Positions 32,864 through 35,157 of a stretch of DNA of 35,157 nucleotides are shown piece after piece. Under the pieces are notes generated by a model. The model saw nothing but the letters and a program-made list of their open reading frames with translations. It had not been told where the DNA came from and did no database searches. Source of the stretch: an uncultured Lachnospiraceae bacterium (GTDB taxonomy: Bacteria > Bacillota > Clostridia > Lachnospirales > Lachnospiraceae); NCBI GenBank assembly GCA_910577165.1, contig CAJTLX010000036.1, positions 1 through 35,157 of the forward strand. The letters are read 5' to 3'. The position numbers and the translations under genes were made by a program. Each line of letters begins with the position of its first letter. Position 1 is the stretch's first letter.

Positions 32864-34933
32864 ATGATTTTAGCATGTAACAATATTTCGAAAAATTTCG
32901 GAACGGACGTAATTTTAGAACAAATTTCCTTTCATATTAACGAGCGCGAAAAGGCTGCGATTGTCGGGATCAACGGAGCGGGCAAATCCACCCTCTTTAA
33001 AATTATTGTCGGGGAACTTCCCGCTGATACCGGGGAGGTCACCTGGGCGAAGGGAACGCGCATAGGATATCTCTCCCAGCATCAGGATCTGACCTCAGAA
33101 AATACCATCTACGATGAAGTTCTTTCTGTAAAGTCTGATTTGATTCACATGGAAGAAAAAATCAGAGAACTGGAACTTGCAATGAAGGAAGCTTCGGGTG
33201 AGGAACTCTCCCATATGCTCACCACCTACACCAATCTAAATCATAGTTTTGAACTTCAAAACGGCTACGCCTACAAAAGTGAGGTGTTCGGTGTCCTAAA
33301 GGGTCTTGGGTTTACACAGGAAGAATTTGAAAAAAAAGTGACGACGCTCTCCGGCGGGCAAAAAACCCGTGTGGCACTCGGAAAACTTCTACTCTCAACC
33401 CCGGATATTATTTTGCTGGACGAGCCGACCAACCACCTTGATATGACCTCGATCGCATGGCTGGAAACCTTTTTGCAAAACTACAATGGTGCTGTTGTGA
33501 TTATCGCACACGATCGATATTTCCTTGATCGCATTGTGACAAAAATTATCGAGCTTGACAATACACATGCGCAGACTTTTCAGGGCAATTATTCAGATTA
33601 TGCAGTAAAAAAGGAAGCCCTCCGACAGGAGCAGATTCACCATTATCTCAGCCAGCAAAAGGAAATTAAACACCAGGAGGAAGTGATTGCCAAGCTTCGC
33701 TCCTTCAACCGTGAAAAATCCATTAAGCGCGCGGAGAGCCGCGAAAAGATGTTGGACAAGATGGAGCGCGTTGAAAAGCCCGTCGAGTTAAAGGCGGATA
33801 TGAATATTCATCTTATTCCCCGCACAGTAAGCGGCAATGACGTGCTGACCGTAAAGGGACTTTCCAAAGCCTTCGGGAATAATCTGCTGTTTGAGAATAT
33901 TGATTTTGAGATCAGGCGCGGGGAGAGAGTTGCCATTATCGGGAACAATGGGACGGGCAAGACCACCATCTTAAAACTGTTAAACGGGCTGATTGCGGCG
34001 GACTCCGGAGAAATTAAACTGGGTGCTAAGGTGCATATTGGCTACTATGACCAGGAACATCAGGTACTTCATATGGAAAAAAACCTTTTTGAGGAGATTC
34101 AGGACACCTACCCGAATCTTGACAACACCACTGTGCGCAATGTGTTGGCAGCTTTTCTCTTTACTGGAGATAATGTGTTTAAGCAGGTGAAAGAACTTTC
34201 CGGCGGCGAGCGCGGCCGCGTTTCTCTCGCCAAGCTTATGCTCTCCGAGGCAAATTTCCTGATTCTTGACGAGCCGACCAACCATTTAGATATTACCTCG
34301 AAAGAGATCCTTGAACATGCACTTTTAAATTACACTGGCACCATACTCTATGTCTCCCACGACCGCTATTTTATCAACCGCACCGCGACGCGCATCCTTG
34401 ATCTTAGATGCAAAATGCTGTTAAACTATATTGGGAATTATGACTATTATCTGGAGAAAAAGCCGGAGGTGGAGAAGAAATATTTAGGCTTTGCACTTGA
34501 GGATACGACTTCCTTGGCAAAGGGCAGCGATCGCTTAACTAACCATAAGCAACTCTACAGCGGACTAAGCAGTTTTTCCCCCTCCTTGGGTAAAAATGCC
34601 ACCACAGGCGAAAATGCGACGGACAAAAAAAGCTCGCAGACGGCGGGCATGACCAATCCCGCTATGACAGCAGGCACTGCAGGCAAACAGGACTGGCTGG
34701 CAAAAAAGGAAGAACAGGCAAAAGAGCGCAAGCGGCAAAACGATCTGAAAAAAGTTGAGGCAGAAATAGAAAAATTAGAGGCGCGGGACACAGAACTTGA
34801 TGGGATGCTTACCGAGGAAACTGTGTATTCTGATCCGGCAAAACTTATGGAGCTAAATAATGAAAAAACGGAAATTGCCACAAGACTTGAAATGCTGATG
34901 GAGGAATGGGAAGGATTGGCGGCGGAAATCTGA
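32864..34933 (+). CDS. ABC-F family ATPase (YdiF-like)
   Basis: A 689-residue soluble protein with two ABC domains and no membrane segments, the layout of ABC-F translation factors that bind the ribosomal E site. NBD1 has 'GINGAGKST' (35-43), 'LSGGQKTRVALGKLL' and 'ILLDEPTNHLD'. The linker (about 240-320) is helical and basic ('QKEIKHQEEVIAKLRSFNREKSIKRAESREKMLDKM'), the P-site tRNA-interacting motif. NBD2 has 'GNNGTGKTT', 'LSGGERGRVSLAKLM' and 'ILDEPTNHLD'. The C-terminal 160 residues have a Ser/Thr/Gly-rich stretch and then a coiled coil ('KKVEAEIEKLEARDTELDGML'), as in YdiF. The ATG at 32864 has a weak GCAGG site. A housekeeping factor is more likely than an antibiotic-resistance one, judged by layout only. 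Confidence 0.93.
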   Translation: MILACNNISKNFGTDVILEQISFHINEREKAAIVGINGAGKSTLFKIIVGELPADTGEVTWAKGTRIGYLSQHQDLTSENTIYDEVLSVKSDLIHMEEKIRELELAMKEASGEELSHMLTTYTNLNHSFELQNGYAYKSEVFGVLKGLGFTQEEFEKKVTTLSGGQKTRVALGKLLLSTPDIILLDEPTNHLDMTSIAWLETFLQNYNGAVVIIAHDRYFLDRIVTKIIELDNTHAQTFQGNYSDYAVKKEALRQEQIHHYLSQQKEIKHQEEVIAKLRSFNREKSIKRAESREKMLDKMERVEKPVELKADMNIHLIPRTVSGNDVLTVKGLSKAFGNNLLFENIDFEIRRGERVAIIGNNGTGKTTILKLLNGLIAADSGEIKLGAKVHIGYYDQEHQVLHMEKNLFEEIQDTYPNLDNTTVRNVLAAFLFTGDNVFKQVKELSGGERGRVSLAKLMLSEANFLILDEPTNHLDITSKEILEHALLNYTGTILYVSHDRYFINRTATRILDLRCKMLLNYIGNYDYYLEKKPEVEKKYLGFALEDTTSLAKGSDRLTNHKQLYSGLSSFSPSLGKNATTGENATDKKSSQTAGMTNPAMTAGTAGKQDWLAKKEEQAKERKRQNDLKKVEAEIEKLEARDTELDGMLTEETVYSDPAKLMELNNEKTEIATRLEMLMEEWEGLAAEI

Positions 34934-34957
34934 AATATTTTATTCAACATATTGGAG

Positions 34958-34998
34958 ATACCCTAAATGGAAAATAAAAGCCATTTCAGGGTATTTTC
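34958..34998 (+). terminator. Rho-independent terminator of upp-ABC-F
   Basis: ATACCCTAAATGG (34958-34970) pairs with CCATTTCAGGGTAT (34981-34994), one bulged base, ten-base A-rich loop, followed by TTT. Confidence 0.8.
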
Positions 34999-35057
34999 CT
35001 GCTAACTATAAATGCCTAAATATAAGAAATACCTAAATACATTTAAGGAGAGAATTT

Positions 35058-35157
35058 ATGCTATATACTAAAAATAAATGGCAAATTATCTTTTACTGTT
35101 CCCGATACCTTTTTATTTATCAATATTTAAAAAATGCGGGCAGTTATTTTCAACTCC
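35058..35157 (+). CDS. Start of a gene cut by the window edge
   Basis: An ATG at 35058 is preceded by AAGGAG at seven bases and opens 33 codons ('MLYTKNKWQIIFYCSRYL...') that run off the right edge without a stop. The product cannot be identified from so little. The good ribosome binding site just after a terminator supports a new transcription unit. Confidence 0.45.
   Translation, partial: MLYTKNKWQIIFYCSRYLFIYQYLKNAGSYFQL

Noticed and set aside
1..35157. CRISPR arrays, tRNA or rRNA genes, prophage genes and replication origins
   Set aside because: I looked for repeat-spacer patterns, cloverleaf and rRNA signatures, phage structural genes and origin-type repeat clusters, and saw none.

Overview
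The window looks like chromosomal DNA of a spore-forming, low-to-moderate GC Gram-positive anaerobe of the Clostridia, most likely a member of the Lachnospiraceae. The signs are AGGAGG-type ribosome binding sites, sigma-A promoters of the TTGACA/TATAAT type, a CIRCE/HrcA operator, AddAB instead of RecBCD, an alpha/beta-type small acid-soluble spore protein, and several proteins of a Lachnospiraceae flavour. The taxonomic call is inference; no rRNA gene is present.

Layout. (1) 1-4273: a glycan locus. A DUF2264 protein (its C-terminus lies beyond the left edge) and a GH88 unsaturated glucuronyl hydrolase are read leftward, and an AraC regulator is read rightward from a shared, back-to-back promoter region. 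(2) 4355-9730: response regulator, histidine kinase, ABC ATPase and an eight-helix FtsX-type permease, a classic sensing and export/detoxification module. (3) 9770-10966: a small heat shock protein under a perfect CIRCE element, and a low-molecular-weight tyrosine phosphatase. (4) 10967-14937: an accessory patch. It holds a decayed Tn916-type integrase fused to a decayed IS3-family element, then a three-gene flavoprotein operon divergent from an HxlR-family redox-type regulator. (5) 15307-18264: a GNAT acetyltransferase, a small membrane protein, an uncharacterised 160-residue protein, and divergent from it a BTAD regulator with a degenerate GGDEF-like C-terminus. (6) 18351-31580, all leftward: an uncharacterised two-helix protein, addB, addA, a spore protein, a YegS-type lipid kinase, xylB and tex. 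(7) 31581-35157: a long non-coding stretch with a striking paired palindrome array, then upp, an ABC-F ATPase, a terminator, and the start of one more gene at the right edge.

How the parts work together. The left locus would remove unsaturated uronic acids from lyase-cleaved glycans under AraC control. The two-component system probably drives the ABC transporter through a promoter in the 224-bp gap between them. HxlR probably represses the flavoprotein operon, with N-terminal cysteines as the candidate sensor. AddAB is the double-strand-break repair nuclease. Upp salvages uracil.

The strongest candidates for something undescribed are the 31-bp palindromic repeats, 112 bp apart, and the hairpins between them upstream of upp, and the BTAD/degenerate-GGDEF regulator with its divergent unknown partner. 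Start codons were chosen by ribosome binding site; several are downstream of the longest possible reading frame. All family assignments are from reading the sequence; no database search was run.
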